Below are positions 8,915 through 18,316 of a DNA stretch of 26,234 nt, in pieces. Every line of letters begins with the position of its first letter. Within the stretch, counting starts at the first letter, position 1. The notes below the pieces were generated by a model that made no database searches, was not told the DNA's origin, and saw nothing but the letters and a program-made list of their open reading frames with translations. The position numbers and the translations under genes were made by a program. Source of the DNA: CAYWRO01 sp964460345 (lineage in GTDB: Bacteria; Planctomycetota; Phycisphaerae; Phycisphaerales; UBA1924); assembly GCA_964460345.1 (NCBI GenBank), contig CAYWRO010000050.1, positions 1-26,234 of the forward strand, in the 5' to 3' direction.

Positions 8915-11770
8915 TCAGGATTGGGGCGGCATTCCCATTCTGGAGTACACGTGGGCCGAGGTCTCGTCGAGTGTGCCGATCGGGGGGAAGGTCACCCGTG
9001 CCAGCGCGCCGCCCTCGGGGCGGTTCATGACTTCCAGTCGGCCGCCGTGCGCCTCGACGATGGAGCGGCTGATGGCCAGCCCGAGCCCCATGCCGCCGCC
9101 CTTGGTTGAATAGAAAGCTTCGAGCACCTGCTCCGGATCGGCCTCGCCGAGGCCGGGGCCGGTGTCGGCGACGAGCACGTACGCGACGGCGCCGTCGCTG
9201 CCGGCGGTGACCGCGATGCGCCGCTTGGGCGAGTCCGCCTCGACGATGGCTTCCATTGCGTTCCGGACGAGGTTGAGCACGACCTGCTGGACTTGGATGC
9301 GATCGCCGATGATGCGCGGCATGTCGTTCTCAAGATCCAGTTCAAGCTGGACGTTGTTGTTGACGAGGTCGGACTCGAGCAGCTCGACGGTGTCGGAGAG
9401 GATTTCGTTGAGGTCGAGCGTTGTGCGCGATGTGGGCTTCTTGCCGAGGAAGCCGCGGATGCGCCGGATGATCTCGCCGGCCCGGACGGCCTGGTCGGAC
9501 TGTCGCTGCAAGTAGAGGACGACGCGAGAGAGGTCGGGCTGCTCGGCGGCGAGGAGCCGCTTGCAGGCGCTGGCGTAGTTCACAATCGCGGCGAGGGGCT
9601 GGTTGAGCTCGTGCGCGATTGAGGCGGCCATCTCACCCATGGCGCTGAGGCGCGTGGCATGGGCCAGTTCATCGCGGAACCGGGCGAGCTCGATCTGCAT
9701 CTGGCGGCGCTCGGTGATGTCGCGCCCGACCGACTGGAACTCCACGAGCGCGCCGTCCTGATCGAAGAGGGCGCGATCGGTCCACTGCTGCCACCCGAGG
9801 TTGCCGTCCGGCCGGATGAACTGGTGCTCGACGGTGTTGGTCGGGTGCTGAGGCGTGAAGCTGGCGAGATATTGGCGCATGGCCTCGCGCTCGGTCTCGG
9901 GAATGAACTGAAGGAAATTCACGCCGATGAGGTCTTCGGGCTCCTTGTGGAAGCAGCGCGCGTAGGGGGTATTCACCCATGTCAGCGTTCCATCAGGAAG
10001 GAAGCGCGAGATCATTTCCGTCTGATCTTCGACGACCGCGCGGAAACGCGCCTCGCTCTTGCGCAGCGCCTGTTCGGCGAGGACGCGCTCGGTGATGTCC
10101 TCGGCGATTCCCGCGACGCGCGTGAGCCGGCCCGCATCGTCGAAGATGGGATAGCCGCGGTCATGCACCCAGCGCACGGTACCGTCCGGCCGAATCAGAC
10201 GGTACTCGGCGTCGAACCAGCCGAAGGAGTCTTCCCGCTCGGCCTCGAGTTCGACGCGTGCGCGATCGTCGGGATGGATCGCCTGGATCCAGTCGCCCGG
10301 CGAGTCGAGCAGCCGCTGGCAACTGCGCCCCCAGACCCGCTCATACGACGGGCTGACATAGATCACCCGGCGTGTCTTGACCTCGCGCAGCCAGAAGACG
10401 TCGCGGATGTTCTCGGCGAGTTGTCGGAAGCGCTCCTCGCTTTCGCGCAGGGCGGCTTCGGCGATGCGGCGGCTTGTGATGTCCGTCGCGATGATCGAGA
10501 CGCCGGTGATGCTGCCGCGCTCATGGTGCGGGCCGACGCTGATGGCGTAATGGCAGAGGCGACCCCGGTTGGTCGCCTGGCTCTCGAAGGATTCCGGCAC
10601 GCCCGAGCCCATGACACGCCTGATCACCTCGCGGAACTTGGCGCGGTTCTGCGGCTCGACGAACTCGTCCAGCGGGCGGCCGACGAAGGTCGCGGGATCC
10701 GCGCCGCTGGGCGCACGGTTCAGGTACCGGATCGTGAAGTCCGCCCCCACGTTGAAGATTACTTCCGGGGCCGTTGCGACGATCGACCGGAAGCGCTCTT
10801 CGGAGGCTGCCAGTGCCGCGGTGCGCTCTTTGACGCGCTGTTCGAGCAGATCGTTTGCTTCGCGGAGGCGCTGCTCGGCTTCCTTTCGCTCGGTGATGCG
10901 CAGGAAGGTGACGGCAGCGCCGCGGAACACCCCATCATCGATCAAAGGGAAGGCGGTGAAGACGGCCCATTCGATCCGGCCGCTCGGACGCGTGACGCCG
11001 ATGGTCTTCGGGCCTGCGGGGCGCCTGGTCTGCAGGCACTCGGCGACCGGGTATTCCTCGGGAAGGCATGGTGAGCCGTCCTCGTTGATCGTCGCTTGCG
11101 CAAAATCTTCGATTGTGCGGCCGCTGAGCTCGTCGGGCGCAAGGCCGAGGAACCGCTGCGCCTCTGCGTTGGCGAAGCGGACGGTTCCATCGACGGCGAC
11201 CTCGACGACGCCTCCGGGCACATTGTCGATGATGCGGCGGCAGCGCTGCTCTTCGGCGTGCAGGGCTTCTTCGATGCGCCGCTGGTCGGTAATGTCGATG
11301 GCAACGCCGATCGCGCCGGAGATTTCGCCGCCTTCGAGAAGCGGTTCGACCCACGCCCGGAAGACGCGGTTCTGCCAGTGGGATTCATAACTGACCGACT
11401 CTCCCTGCAGCGCGCGGCGATGCGCTGCGATCGGCGGGAAGGCCTCATCGTCGGTCTCGAAATATTCGAACAGCGTCTTGCCGACGTTGTTGCCGGGGTA
11501 GGAGCCGATCTGAGCCAGGCCGGCGCCGGTCGTCGACGTGAAACGCAGGTCCAGGTCGACGCTCCAGACGACGGCAGGAAGTTGCTCGAGCATGACGCGC
11601 AGGTGCGCTGGATCGTGCGCCTGGGCGATCTCCAGCCGGCATTCGAGCTCTCGAATGCGCGCCTTGAGCGCGGCGACTTCCCCTTCGTCCCGGCCGTTGG
11701 CGTCGGGGTGCGACACCCCCTCCGGGGGGCGGGGCGCAAGGGGATCGGCGGCATGGGAGGGGCGAGTCAT
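8915..11770 (-). CDS. Soluble multi-PAS sensor histidine kinase (five PAS domains)
   Basis: The 951-residue protein has no evident membrane helix, so it senses inside the cell. After an N-terminal coiled coil (about 30-50) come five PAS units, each ending in a typical PAC motif: VAIDITDQRR, ITERKEAEQ, ATDITSRRIAE, AEDITERVLAE and GRDITERRQMQ. They occupy roughly 55-170, 175-300, 320-440, 445-565 and 570-690. A HisKA domain follows, with the phospho-accepting His720 in SIAHELNQPLAAIVNYA, a DctB/FixL-like H-box. The HATPase_c domain has the N-box NLVRNAMEAI (about 832), ADTGPGLG and GGGMGLGLAISRSIVEAHGG. There is no receiver domain, and no response regulator gene is in the window, so it is an orphan kinase. 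It is divergent from the PP2C gene at 11861. The start at 11770 has no strong ribosome site. Confidence 0.95.
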   Translation of the reverse strand: MTRPSHAADPLAPRPPEGVSHPDANGRDEGEVAALKARIRELECRLEIAQAHDPAHLRVMLEQLPAVVWSVDLDLRFTSTTGAGLAQIGSYPGNNVGKTLFEYFETDDEAFPPIAAHRRALQGESVSYESHWQNRVFRAWVEPLLEGGEISGAIGVAIDITDQRRIEEALHAEEQRCRRIIDNVPGGVVEVAVDGTVRFANAEAQRFLGLAPDELSGRTIEDFAQATINEDGSPCLPEEYPVAECLQTRRPAGPKTIGVTRPSGRIEWAVFTAFPLIDDGVFRGAAVTFLRITERKEAEQRLREANDLLEQRVKERTAALAASEERFRSIVATAPEVIFNVGADFTIRYLNRAPSGADPATFVGRPLDEFVEPQNRAKFREVIRRVMGSGVPESFESQATNRGRLCHYAISVGPHHERGSITGVSIIATDITSRRIAEAALRESEERFRQLAENIRDVFWLREVKTRRVIYVSPSYERVWGRSCQRLLDSPGDWIQAIHPDDRARVELEAEREDSFGWFDAEYRLIRPDGTVRWVHDRGYPIFDDAGRLTRVAGIAEDITERVLAEQALRKSEARFRAVVEDQTEMISRFLPDGTLTWVNTPYARCFHKEPEDLIGVNFLQFIPETEREAMRQYLASFTPQHPTNTVEHQFIRPDGNLGWQQWTDRALFDQDGALVEFQSVGRDITERRQMQIELARFRDELAHATRLSAMGEMAASIAHELNQPLAAIVNYASACKRLLAAEQPDLSRVVLYLQRQSDQAVRAGEIIRRIRGFLGKKPTSRTTLDLNEILSDTVELLESDLVNNNVQLELDLENDMPRIIGDRIQVQQVVLNLVRNAMEAIVEADSPKRRIAVTAGSDGAVAYVLVADTGPGLGEADPEQVLEAFYSTKGGGMGLGLAISRSIVEAHGGRLEVMNRPEGGALARVTFPPIGTLDETSAHVYSRMGMPPQS

Positions 11771-11860
11771 GAGCGGAAAACCGTTCCAGCAACATCGTAC
11801 CGGCTCACAGGCTCGAAGGAGAAAACAGGCTCCTCCACCCTCGGTGATACCCTTGCCAAG

Positions 11861-14071
11861 ATGCCGATCCGCACGAAGCTGCTGCTGCTCCTGCTGGGGA
11901 TTTCCCTAATCCCGCTTGGGGCCGTGGGGTGGCTTGGATACCGCAGCACGCGCCAACTCGGGGCCAGGCTGGCTGACGAAAGCCGCCAGTCGCTCACACA
12001 GGCCGCGGCGGAACGGCTGGAGGCGGTCATCGATGGTCACGCGCAACTCCTTCGCAGACAAGGGGATCTGCTGGAGTTCATCGTGCGGGAGCAGGCCCGG
12101 GAGTTGGAGACGCTCCTGGCGGAGCCTCCGCCCGCTGAGCAGCCGGTGTACTTCGCCGCGGCGTTTGACGAGGGGACGGCGCCGGGGCTGACGCCTTCGG
12201 AACATCACTGGACGCCGCTGAGTTCCGGCCGAATCGAGCCGCTGCTGATCAGTCACCACGCGGCGGTGGTGGTGGCGCAGGGTTCTGATCCGCCGGAGGC
12301 TGATGTTGCGCGTCTTGCCGCGATGGGCTCGGCGTACCGGGATGCAGCGCGGGGCGCCCCGGAGTCGCTGTTCTGGCAGTTTGCGGGGGTAGAGAGCGGG
12401 GTTCTGAGCGTGTTTCCGGGGCATGGGGGATTTCCGCCCGGGTACGACTTCCGGGAGCAGCCGTTTTACGAGGCGGGGCGCGGGCTTCGTGACCTTGGGT
12501 GGGTGGGGCCGAGCGTGGATCCCGCAACGGGCGAGGTTGTTCTGTCGTTGATCTCGCGCGTGCGTGGTCCAGATGGTGAGTTTGCGGGGGTAACGGGCGC
12601 GCAGGTGCGGGTGGTCGACATTCTGGGGGAAGTTGAACTACCGGAGGCGTGGCACCGGCCGAACGGGTCGGCCGCGAGCGTGCTGCTGGTCACGCGGCGG
12701 ACGGCGCTGGATCCGGCTTCGGACGAAGCTGGCGGGAGCGGCGCGGGCGAGGCGGATCCGTCGGACGTGGTGATCGTCGGACAGCAGGCGTACGCGGTCG
12801 GCGGCAGCGTGTCATGGGATCGGCTGGTGGAGGTGGAGCGCCTCATCGACCGCGGCGGGGACGAGATGGCGGCGATTGCCTCGGCCATTCTGGAAGGACA
12901 CAGCGGGCAGCGGCGGGCGACTTTCGACGGACGGGACAGCATTGTCGCATTCGGCGCGATGCAGGCGGGAAACCGGCTGGCGACGCTGGTGCTGGTGGTG
13001 CCGATGGAGACGGTAACGGCGGCCGCGGTCGATGCGCAGGCCCGCGCGATGCACGAGACGAACCTGGTGCTGCGGTTTACGGCGCTCACCATCGCGGTGG
13101 TGACGCTGATCATTGCGCTTGTCGCCCGAATCGTGGCGCGCGGCATCGTGCGGCCGATCGATGAACTGGTGGAGGCCTCCGGCGAACTGGCGGCGGGGAA
13201 CTTCGACGTGCGGGTGCGGGCGCGTTCGCGCGATGAGATGGGACGATTGGCGCGGCGGTTTAATCGGCTTGCCCCGCAGCTTCGCGACCTGGTCTCGATG
13301 CGCTCGGCGATGGCGCTGGCGGAGGAGGTTCAGCAGAATTTGCTGCCGCGGGAGGCGCCGCGAGTTCCGGGGCTTGTGACGGCGGCGGCGAGCGCTTACT
13401 GCGACCAGACCGGGGGGGACTATTACGACTTTCTAGCGCCACCCGCGGCGGAGGACGGGCCGGAGACCCTCGCGGTGGTGGTCGGCGATGTGACGGGTCA
13501 CGGCATCGCGGCGGCACTGCTGATGACGACGGCGCGGGCGCTGCTGCGCGGGCGGCTGCTCTCCGGAGGTTCCGCGGCGGAGAGCGTCACCGACCTGAAC
13601 CGGTATGTCAGCGAGGATGCGTCTAACGGACGGTTCGTGACGTTGTACGTGCTGTCCATCGGCGCGGATGGGACCATTCGGTGGGTGAGCGCCGGGCATG
13701 ATCCGGCGCTGGTCTACTGCCCTGCGCGGGATGATTTCCGCGAACTGGCCGGATCCGGGGTCCCGCTCGGGATCGATGCCACACGAAGCTTTTATGAGCA
13801 CGGACCCGAGCGGCTGGAGGCGGGCGAAATTGTCGTGATCGGAACGGACGGCGTGTGGGAGGCTCGCAATGAGGCGGGGGAGATGTTCGGGAAGGATCGG
13901 CTGCGCGAGTCGGTTCGCACGCACGCGGCGGGCGGGGCGGACGCGGTGCTCAAGGGAGTTCTCGCGGATGTCCGTGCTTTCCGCGGCACGCGCCGACAGG
14001 AGGATGACATCACCCTGGTGGTTGTGGAACGGACGGCGGCGCGGGGACCGAGCCAGACTCGCGACGACTGA
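11861..14071 (+). CDS. Membrane-bound PP2C/SpoIIE-type serine phosphatase with Cache-like sensor and HAMP
   Basis: The 736-residue protein senses outside the membrane and dephosphorylates proteins inside. An N-terminal helix (about 5-24, LLLLLLGISLIPLGAVGWLG) precedes a large periplasmic part (to about 400). Its motifs FPPGYDFREQPFYEAGRG, WVGPSVDPATGEVVLS and DGEFAGVTGAQV are dCache-like. A second helix (about 405-425) leads to HAMP (RPIDELVEASGELAAGNFD) and a SpoIIE/PP2C domain. Metal-binding residues are intact: D515 in DQTGGDYYD, D543 in GDVTGHG, D663 in GTDGVW and D715-D716 in EDDITLVVV. Such enzymes usually act on anti-anti-sigma or STAS proteins in partner-switching, but no such partner is present here. 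The start is the ATG at 11861, directly before MPIRTKLL. It is divergent from the histidine kinase, which suggests joint regulation. Confidence 0.94.
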   Translation: MPIRTKLLLLLLGISLIPLGAVGWLGYRSTRQLGARLADESRQSLTQAAAERLEAVIDGHAQLLRRQGDLLEFIVREQARELETLLAEPPPAEQPVYFAAAFDEGTAPGLTPSEHHWTPLSSGRIEPLLISHHAAVVVAQGSDPPEADVARLAAMGSAYRDAARGAPESLFWQFAGVESGVLSVFPGHGGFPPGYDFREQPFYEAGRGLRDLGWVGPSVDPATGEVVLSLISRVRGPDGEFAGVTGAQVRVVDILGEVELPEAWHRPNGSAASVLLVTRRTALDPASDEAGGSGAGEADPSDVVIVGQQAYAVGGSVSWDRLVEVERLIDRGGDEMAAIASAILEGHSGQRRATFDGRDSIVAFGAMQAGNRLATLVLVVPMETVTAAAVDAQARAMHETNLVLRFTALTIAVVTLIIALVARIVARGIVRPIDELVEASGELAAGNFDVRVRARSRDEMGRLARRFNRLAPQLRDLVSMRSAMALAEEVQQNLLPREAPRVPGLVTAAASAYCDQTGGDYYDFLAPPAAEDGPETLAVVVGDVTGHGIAAALLMTTARALLRGRLLSGGSAAESVTDLNRYVSEDASNGRFVTLYVLSIGADGTIRWVSAGHDPALVYCPARDDFRELAGSGVPLGIDATRSFYEHGPERLEAGEIVVIGTDGVWEARNEAGEMFGKDRLRESVRTHAAGGADAVLKGVLADVRAFRGTRRQEDDITLVVVERTAARGPSQTRDD

Positions 14072-15415
14072 TCACGAGTCGGCCGGTTGCTTTGTCGCCT
14101 GCGTAGGAGGATGGTTTCGAGCCGTGAGGGGCAGGGTGGAATCTGCGAAGTTCGTTCCGCCGTCATGACTCGCGGCCAGGCGACCGTTGAGCGTCGATGT
14201 GTGGTGCTCGACGGTGTGCCTGTCGCGGCGGTGCACATCGAGCCTGTCGATGGCGGCGGGCGCGTCGAGAACTGTTCCTCGTACCGGATCTATCAGAACT
14301 CCGAGTCGCGTGAGGACGTCGACGGCGTCCAGCACGTCGAAGGAAACCTCGACCTGGAAGCGTTGCCGAAGCCACGCTTCCACATCGAGCTTGAGACGTT
14401 CGTGCAGATTGCCATCTGGCGGCTCGGCCGGTTCGGCCGTTTGTGCCCGGCACATCGCCCAGGCGAGGATCGCCTCCTTGACATGCTCCTGGCGGACCAT
14501 CGACACGAGCGTGTGGATGACGGCCTTGTTGTTGGCGACGTTCTGGTAGTAGAGGTGCTGGGTTCGCCGGCTGTCGCGCACGGAGCGTGCGCTGCGGTAC
14601 CCGATGAAGGCGCGGCCGGCCAGGACGATGCACGCCATCGGCACCAGCCAGAGGAGCTTGCTCCAGAAGGCCAGGAACGCGAGCAGCTTCAGCCCCTTGA
14701 GGACGAGCGAGCCGACAAGCCCGGCACCTGAGATGAGCACACGCAGGCGGTCGATGGCGCTCATCTCGACTTCTGCGTGGGGCAGCAGCGCTTCGATGTC
14801 CCGCAGCGGGATCTCGCGGAAGAGCTTGAGGATGACGTGTGAATCGCCCTTGAGGCGCGCCACGACGACGAGGCGCTGGTAGACCTCGACTTCGTGCTGG
14901 CGTCCCCGAATCGGCGTGCGCCAGGTGCGCGTGCAGCGGCGCACCTTGCCGCGGCCGCGAACGTAGAGCGCGACGTGTTCGATGAGTTCCGGCCGCACGC
15001 GGACTCGCAGGCCGGCGGAGTTGGCCGCGCGAACGACTTCGCTGAGGCGCGGGTCATCCAGCCGGGAGTAGTTCGCCTTGTCGAGCAGGTAGTCGAGACG
15101 GGCGAAGAGGTCGGCGTACGCGGCTTCGTTGCGTGCGGCGAGCGAACAGGCATTTGGTATGGTTTCGCGATCCGGAGAGTAGTTGACGTAGAGCGCCTCG
15201 ATGTGCCGCTCGAAGGCGATCGCCTCCTGGACGATGACGTGGTCGATGGCCGCCGCGAGAGCGCGGATCTCCTCGGGGCGGGCGTTGAAGCGGTGGGCTT
15301 CGTTGGCGAGGGCCTCGACCAGATCCGCCGGCAGGAGCGGGATGAATCGATCGTCCAGCCGGTGCGTTTCAACATCGGCGAGCGGATCGCGGGCAAGCAG
15401 CGGATCTGAACCCAT
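14072..15415 (-). CDS. DUF3754 (TMEM143-like) membrane protein
   Basis: The 447-residue protein carries the block YRSARSVRDSRRTQHLYYQN, then VANNKAVIHTLVSMVRQEHVKEAILAWAM, and near the C-terminus LKLDVEAWLRQRF with VSFDVLDAVDVLTRLGVL. I recognise this combination as the DUF3754/TMEM143 family. The N-terminal 220 residues are soluble and helical. About 15 residues after a conserved IPLRDIEALLP motif comes a hydrophobic region (about 245-285) with one or two membrane helices. The function of the family is unknown; eukaryotic members are mitochondrial. I start at the ATG at 15415; the frame extends upstream to 15655, but that part overlaps the MFS gene. Its TCA/TGA stop directly abuts the stop of the convergent phosphatase gene, with no bases between them. 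Confidence 0.82.
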   Translation of the reverse strand: MGSDPLLARDPLADVETHRLDDRFIPLLPADLVEALANEAHRFNARPEEIRALAAAIDHVIVQEAIAFERHIEALYVNYSPDRETIPNACSLAARNEAAYADLFARLDYLLDKANYSRLDDPRLSEVVRAANSAGLRVRVRPELIEHVALYVRGRGKVRRCTRTWRTPIRGRQHEVEVYQRLVVVARLKGDSHVILKLFREIPLRDIEALLPHAEVEMSAIDRLRVLISGAGLVGSLVLKGLKLLAFLAFWSKLLWLVPMACIVLAGRAFIGYRSARSVRDSRRTQHLYYQNVANNKAVIHTLVSMVRQEHVKEAILAWAMCRAQTAEPAEPPDGNLHERLKLDVEAWLRQRFQVEVSFDVLDAVDVLTRLGVLIDPVRGTVLDAPAAIDRLDVHRRDRHTVEHHTSTLNGRLAASHDGGTNFADSTLPLTARNHPPTQATKQPADS

Positions 15416-15491
15416 CAGCGGGATGATACCGCCGCGTGGTGGGAAGCTTTCGTGCGGCTGGGCAGCTGCCTCCTCCTCGGCCGCCGCTGCA

Positions 15492-16964
15492 TCAGCCCTG
15501 TCCGACGCTTGGGGCGGCGGCCTCGACCGGCGCGTGGCGGGGGAGGCGGCCATCCACGAGCTTTCTGGACAGCAGTCCGAAGCCGATCGAGCCGGAGAGG
15601 GACAGCAGCAGGCAGAGGGAGAAGACCGCCATGGCGGCGTACCCGACGGCGTCATCCGGGCCGGGCCCGAACGTCTTGACCCAGTCGTACAGGCCGATGC
15701 CGATGAAGGGCGCGAGCAGGCCGCGTGCGCCGGTGAGGGTGACGTGCACGCCCATGTACTGCGTCGCGCGGTGCGCGGGGGCGAAATCGAGGTGGCCGAG
15801 GTTCCAGGCGAGGACGCCGCCGCCGAAGGCGAGCCCCTGCACGGCGGTGGCGACGTAGAGAAGCGGCGCGGCGTGGAGGCCGGCCCCCAGCAGGAACATG
15901 ATCGCCGCGACGACGAAGCACCAGGAGTGGATCGCGCGGAAGGTGATGACGTGGACGCGGTCCAGGAGCCTGCGCCAGAGGGGAATGCTCACCGGCATCA
16001 TGGCAAGCGGAAGGGAGTTGGCGACGATGATGCCGCCCTGGTATCCCATGTCAAACTGCTCTCGAAGGATGACGATGAGGGGCGCGGTGATGGTGAGGTT
16101 GCCGAGCCCCACGAGGAACATGCACAGCATGAACCGGGCGTACATCGGGTCGGAGCGGAGGACGCGCACGACGTCGGCCGGATTGAGAGAGGGCATGCCC
16201 TCGCGCCCGGCGGCGAGTTCATCACGCACGAGGGCGCGGCCGCGGCGAACGCGGATGCGCGACCAGCACCACGCCCCGCCGATGGCGACGACGCCGCCGA
16301 TCGGAAAGAGGATCCGGAAGGCGTTCGGCTGGTGCTCCATGACGGTTCCGAGCGTGACGCCGAGGGCCGCGGCGGTGAGAACCTGCACGGTGGCGATGCG
16401 ACCGGCGAGGCGGGCGCGGTCGACGCGGGCGTAGTTGCGGCTCCAGATCGTGGCCCGCACGGTGATGAAGCCGGCCCAGCAGAGCCGGGCGGCGATGACG
16501 GTGATGATGATCCAGACGAGGCCCCCGACGGTGCGCGGGGCAAGGCCTATGGACGCGACCAGCACGATCATGGCGATCTGGAGGGTGTTGACGAAGCGCA
16601 CCTTCTCACGCCCGTGGCTCAGGCGTGCCCAGATGAACGAAATGACGTTCGCCGCGGCGGTCGAAGCGGTCAGAACGGCGACGGCGAAGTTGAGGAGACG
16701 CTCACTGACGACGCCTTCGAAGCCGGTGCGGACGAGCACGCCGATGATGGCGCTGTCCACCACGGCCAGGACGAAGGCCAGGAAGAACGCGGCGGAGAGT
16801 TCAAGGCGATGGTTGCGCCAGGTGACGGGGCCGATGGGCGGGCCTTTGAGCAGTTCTGCGCCGGCGGCAAGGGAGCCGTTGAAGCGGTTCCTGCGCCCGG
16901 CTTGGCTCTGCGCGGCATCGACCGGCACGGCCGCGGAACGGGCTGTCACGTCGCGATCCGTCAC
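15492..16964 (-). CDS. Major facilitator superfamily transporter
   Basis: The 490-residue protein has about twelve hydrophobic helices, in two bundles separated by a basic cytoplasmic loop (WCWSRIRVRRGRALVRDELAAGREG, about residues 240-265). The MFS-type loop after helix 2 reads FIWARLSHGREKVRF, and the second half contains LLDRVHVITFRA after helix 8. About 55 N-terminal residues precede the first helix and are probably cytoplasmic. The substrate cannot be told from sequence. It is upstream of the DUF3754 gene on the same strand with a 76-base gap, so the two may be co-transcribed. Confidence 0.85.
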   Translation of the reverse strand: MTDRDVTARSAAVPVDAAQSQAGRRNRFNGSLAAGAELLKGPPIGPVTWRNHRLELSAAFFLAFVLAVVDSAIIGVLVRTGFEGVVSERLLNFAVAVLTASTAAANVISFIWARLSHGREKVRFVNTLQIAMIVLVASIGLAPRTVGGLVWIIITVIAARLCWAGFITVRATIWSRNYARVDRARLAGRIATVQVLTAAALGVTLGTVMEHQPNAFRILFPIGGVVAIGGAWCWSRIRVRRGRALVRDELAAGREGMPSLNPADVVRVLRSDPMYARFMLCMFLVGLGNLTITAPLIVILREQFDMGYQGGIIVANSLPLAMMPVSIPLWRRLLDRVHVITFRAIHSWCFVVAAIMFLLGAGLHAAPLLYVATAVQGLAFGGGVLAWNLGHLDFAPAHRATQYMGVHVTLTGARGLLAPFIGIGLYDWVKTFGPGPDDAVGYAAMAVFSLCLLLSLSGSIGFGLLSRKLVDGRLPRHAPVEAAAPSVGQG

Positions 16965-16993
16965 GAACAGGAATCGTAGCTGATGAACCGTGG

Positions 16994-17012
16994 CCCGCGC
17001 GCCGAACGCGGG
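16994..17012 (-). terminator. Possible stem-loop after the SGNH hydrolase gene
   Basis: CCCGCG (16994-16999) pairs with CGCGGG (17007-17012) around a seven-base loop. It lies about 30 bases past the hydrolase stop and about 30 bases before the MFS start, both on the minus strand. No T-run follows, so an intrinsic terminator is possible but not certain. Confidence 0.3.
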
Positions 17013-17043
17013 TTGTCCAACGTGCCCGATTCAGGTCCGGCCT

Positions 17044-18045
17044 CTACCGGCATGAGGCTCCGCCTGAGGCCGCAAACCAGCAGTCGAGATAGGCGAGCAG
17101 ATCGAAGACGTCGATCCCGCCACTGCCGTCCAGATCCGCCGGCACGGCGAGCGTGAACCAGTGATCCAGGTAGGCGAGCAGGTCGAGAACATCGACGGCG
17201 GCGGGCTGATCGCCGGTGAACTCGCAGGGGCAGCTCGGGATCATGAGCTGCGCAATGGCGTTGTAACCGGCTGCGTTCGGGTGGATGTCGCCGTCAGAGA
17301 CGATCAGGGTCCACTGCGACTCGTTCCCGAGAAAGGGGGTGTAGAGGTCCACGTAGCGTGCGCCGAAGGCAACCGCCTGCGATTGGATCATCGCGTTCAG
17401 CGCGGTTGCCCCGTACGGAGCGATGTCGTGCAGCGGGTCGGCGGGCGTGGCGGCGAATGGGTTGTAGTAGCCGAGCACGATCAGATCCGCGCCCGGCAGG
17501 TGCGAACGGATGCGGGTGAGGATGTCGGCGTAACGCGCGGCCACCTGCGGCATCGCCGCGTCGATCTCGGCCTGCTGCTGCTCGAGCGGGAGCGCCTCGA
17601 AGCCGTCCTGCTCGGTCATCTCGAGAAAGTCGTTCACGCCGATGTGTACGCTGACGGTCTCGATGGTGCGCCCGGCGTTGAGTTCGCCGGTGATCCTGGT
17701 TTCGAGCAGTGCGGCCTGCGTGGGCGGATTGAAGAGGGAGTAGTTGCTGTTGAAGAGGTACCCGAGCGAGCCGCCGGTGAAGAACGTCTCGGTCGACTCC
17801 GCGGGCACGCCGAGATTTACGATGCGCGGCCGCTGGCCGGTGATGCTCTGCAGCCAGTCTGCGTACGGCGCGACATAGCCCCGGTCTCCGAGGGTGCGCG
17901 GCGTCGTCGTAAGTGTGTCAAAGCCGTAAGCGAGCGAGTCCCCCACCGCCAGGTAGGTCGCCGTCTGAGCGGACGCCGCGGGCGCGAGCGCCAGCGGGGC
18001 GCCTGCCGAGATGGCCAGCACCGGAAGGCTCCACCGCATGCTCAT
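17044..18045 (-). CDS. Secreted SGNH/GDSL hydrolase with C-terminal dockerin-like repeats
   Basis: The protein has 333 residues. A signal peptide (residues 1-26, cleaved after ASA) is followed by an SGNH esterase fold: nucleophile Ser37 in AVGDSLAYG, block II Gly79 in VNLGVPAEST, block III Asn138 in HIGVNDF and block V His255 in GDIHPNAAGY, with Asp253 nearby. The substrate is probably an ester or acylated glycan. The C-terminus (about 272-333) has two dockerin-like halves, each with the motif DVxDLLAYLDxWF, the second preceded by an EF-hand-like DLDGSGGID. The tail is flanked by cysteines (CPCEF at 272-276, C322 and C332). I associate this tail with Phycisphaerales, where it may anchor exported proteins. 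It starts 25 bases after the anti-sigma gene on the same strand. A GAAGGA motif precedes the ATG at 18045. Confidence 0.9.
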   Translation of the reverse strand: MSMRWSLPVLAISAGAPLALAPAASAQTATYLAVGDSLAYGFDTLTTTPRTLGDRGYVAPYADWLQSITGQRPRIVNLGVPAESTETFFTGGSLGYLFNSNYSLFNPPTQAALLETRITGELNAGRTIETVSVHIGVNDFLEMTEQDGFEALPLEQQQAEIDAAMPQVAARYADILTRIRSHLPGADLIVLGYYNPFAATPADPLHDIAPYGATALNAMIQSQAVAFGARYVDLYTPFLGNESQWTLIVSDGDIHPNAAGYNAIAQLMIPSCPCEFTGDQPAAVDVLDLLAYLDHWFTLAVPADLDGSGGIDVFDLLAYLDCWFAASGGASCR

Positions 18046-18070
18046 CTCGCTGCGTTCCTTCGTTGCAGGT

Positions 18071-18316
18071 TTACTTCTGCTTCATCGCCTTGAGAATGGC
18101 GGAGAGGAGTTCTTCCGGCACCGGCTTGGCTTCCTTCGGGCAGCAGCACATGCGGCCGATGCGGATGGTTTCCCTGTATGAATCAAGGAAGTTCTGGCAC
18201 GGGGGGCACTTGTCCAGGTGCGCCTGGAAGGTTGCGGCGACGGTCGGCTCCAGCGTTCCGGCGAGGAAGTCATCGAGAAACTCTGCACATTCCTTGCAGG
18301 AGATCTTGTCGGTCAT
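18071..18316 (-). CDS. Soluble zinc-finger (ZAS/zf-HC2) anti-sigma factor
   Basis: The 81-residue protein should bind and inhibit the ECF sigma factor encoded just upstream. It has the ZAS zinc motif H33-x3-C37-x2-C40 (HLDKCPPC) and an upstream pair Cys7 and Cys10 (SCKECAEFLDDF). It has no membrane segment, unlike most anti-sigma factors, and so should respond to something inside the cell. Three adjacent cysteines (57-59) follow the zinc finger. Redox sensing by disulfide formation with loss of zinc, as for RsrA-type proteins, is plausible but unproven. Its ATG overlaps the sigma gene's stop by four bases (ATGA), so translation of the two is coupled. Confidence 0.9.
   Translation of the reverse strand: MTDKISCKECAEFLDDFLAGTLEPTVAATFQAHLDKCPPCQNFLDSYRETIRIGRMCCCPKEAKPVPEELLSAILKAMKQK

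Noticed and set aside
9659..11074. 471-residue plus-strand open frame
   Set aside because: Antisense shadow of the PAS histidine kinase.
15201..16979. 592-residue plus-strand open frame
   Set aside because: Antisense shadow of the MFS transporter; composition is Asp/Glu/Gly/Ala-rich without hydrophobic pattern.
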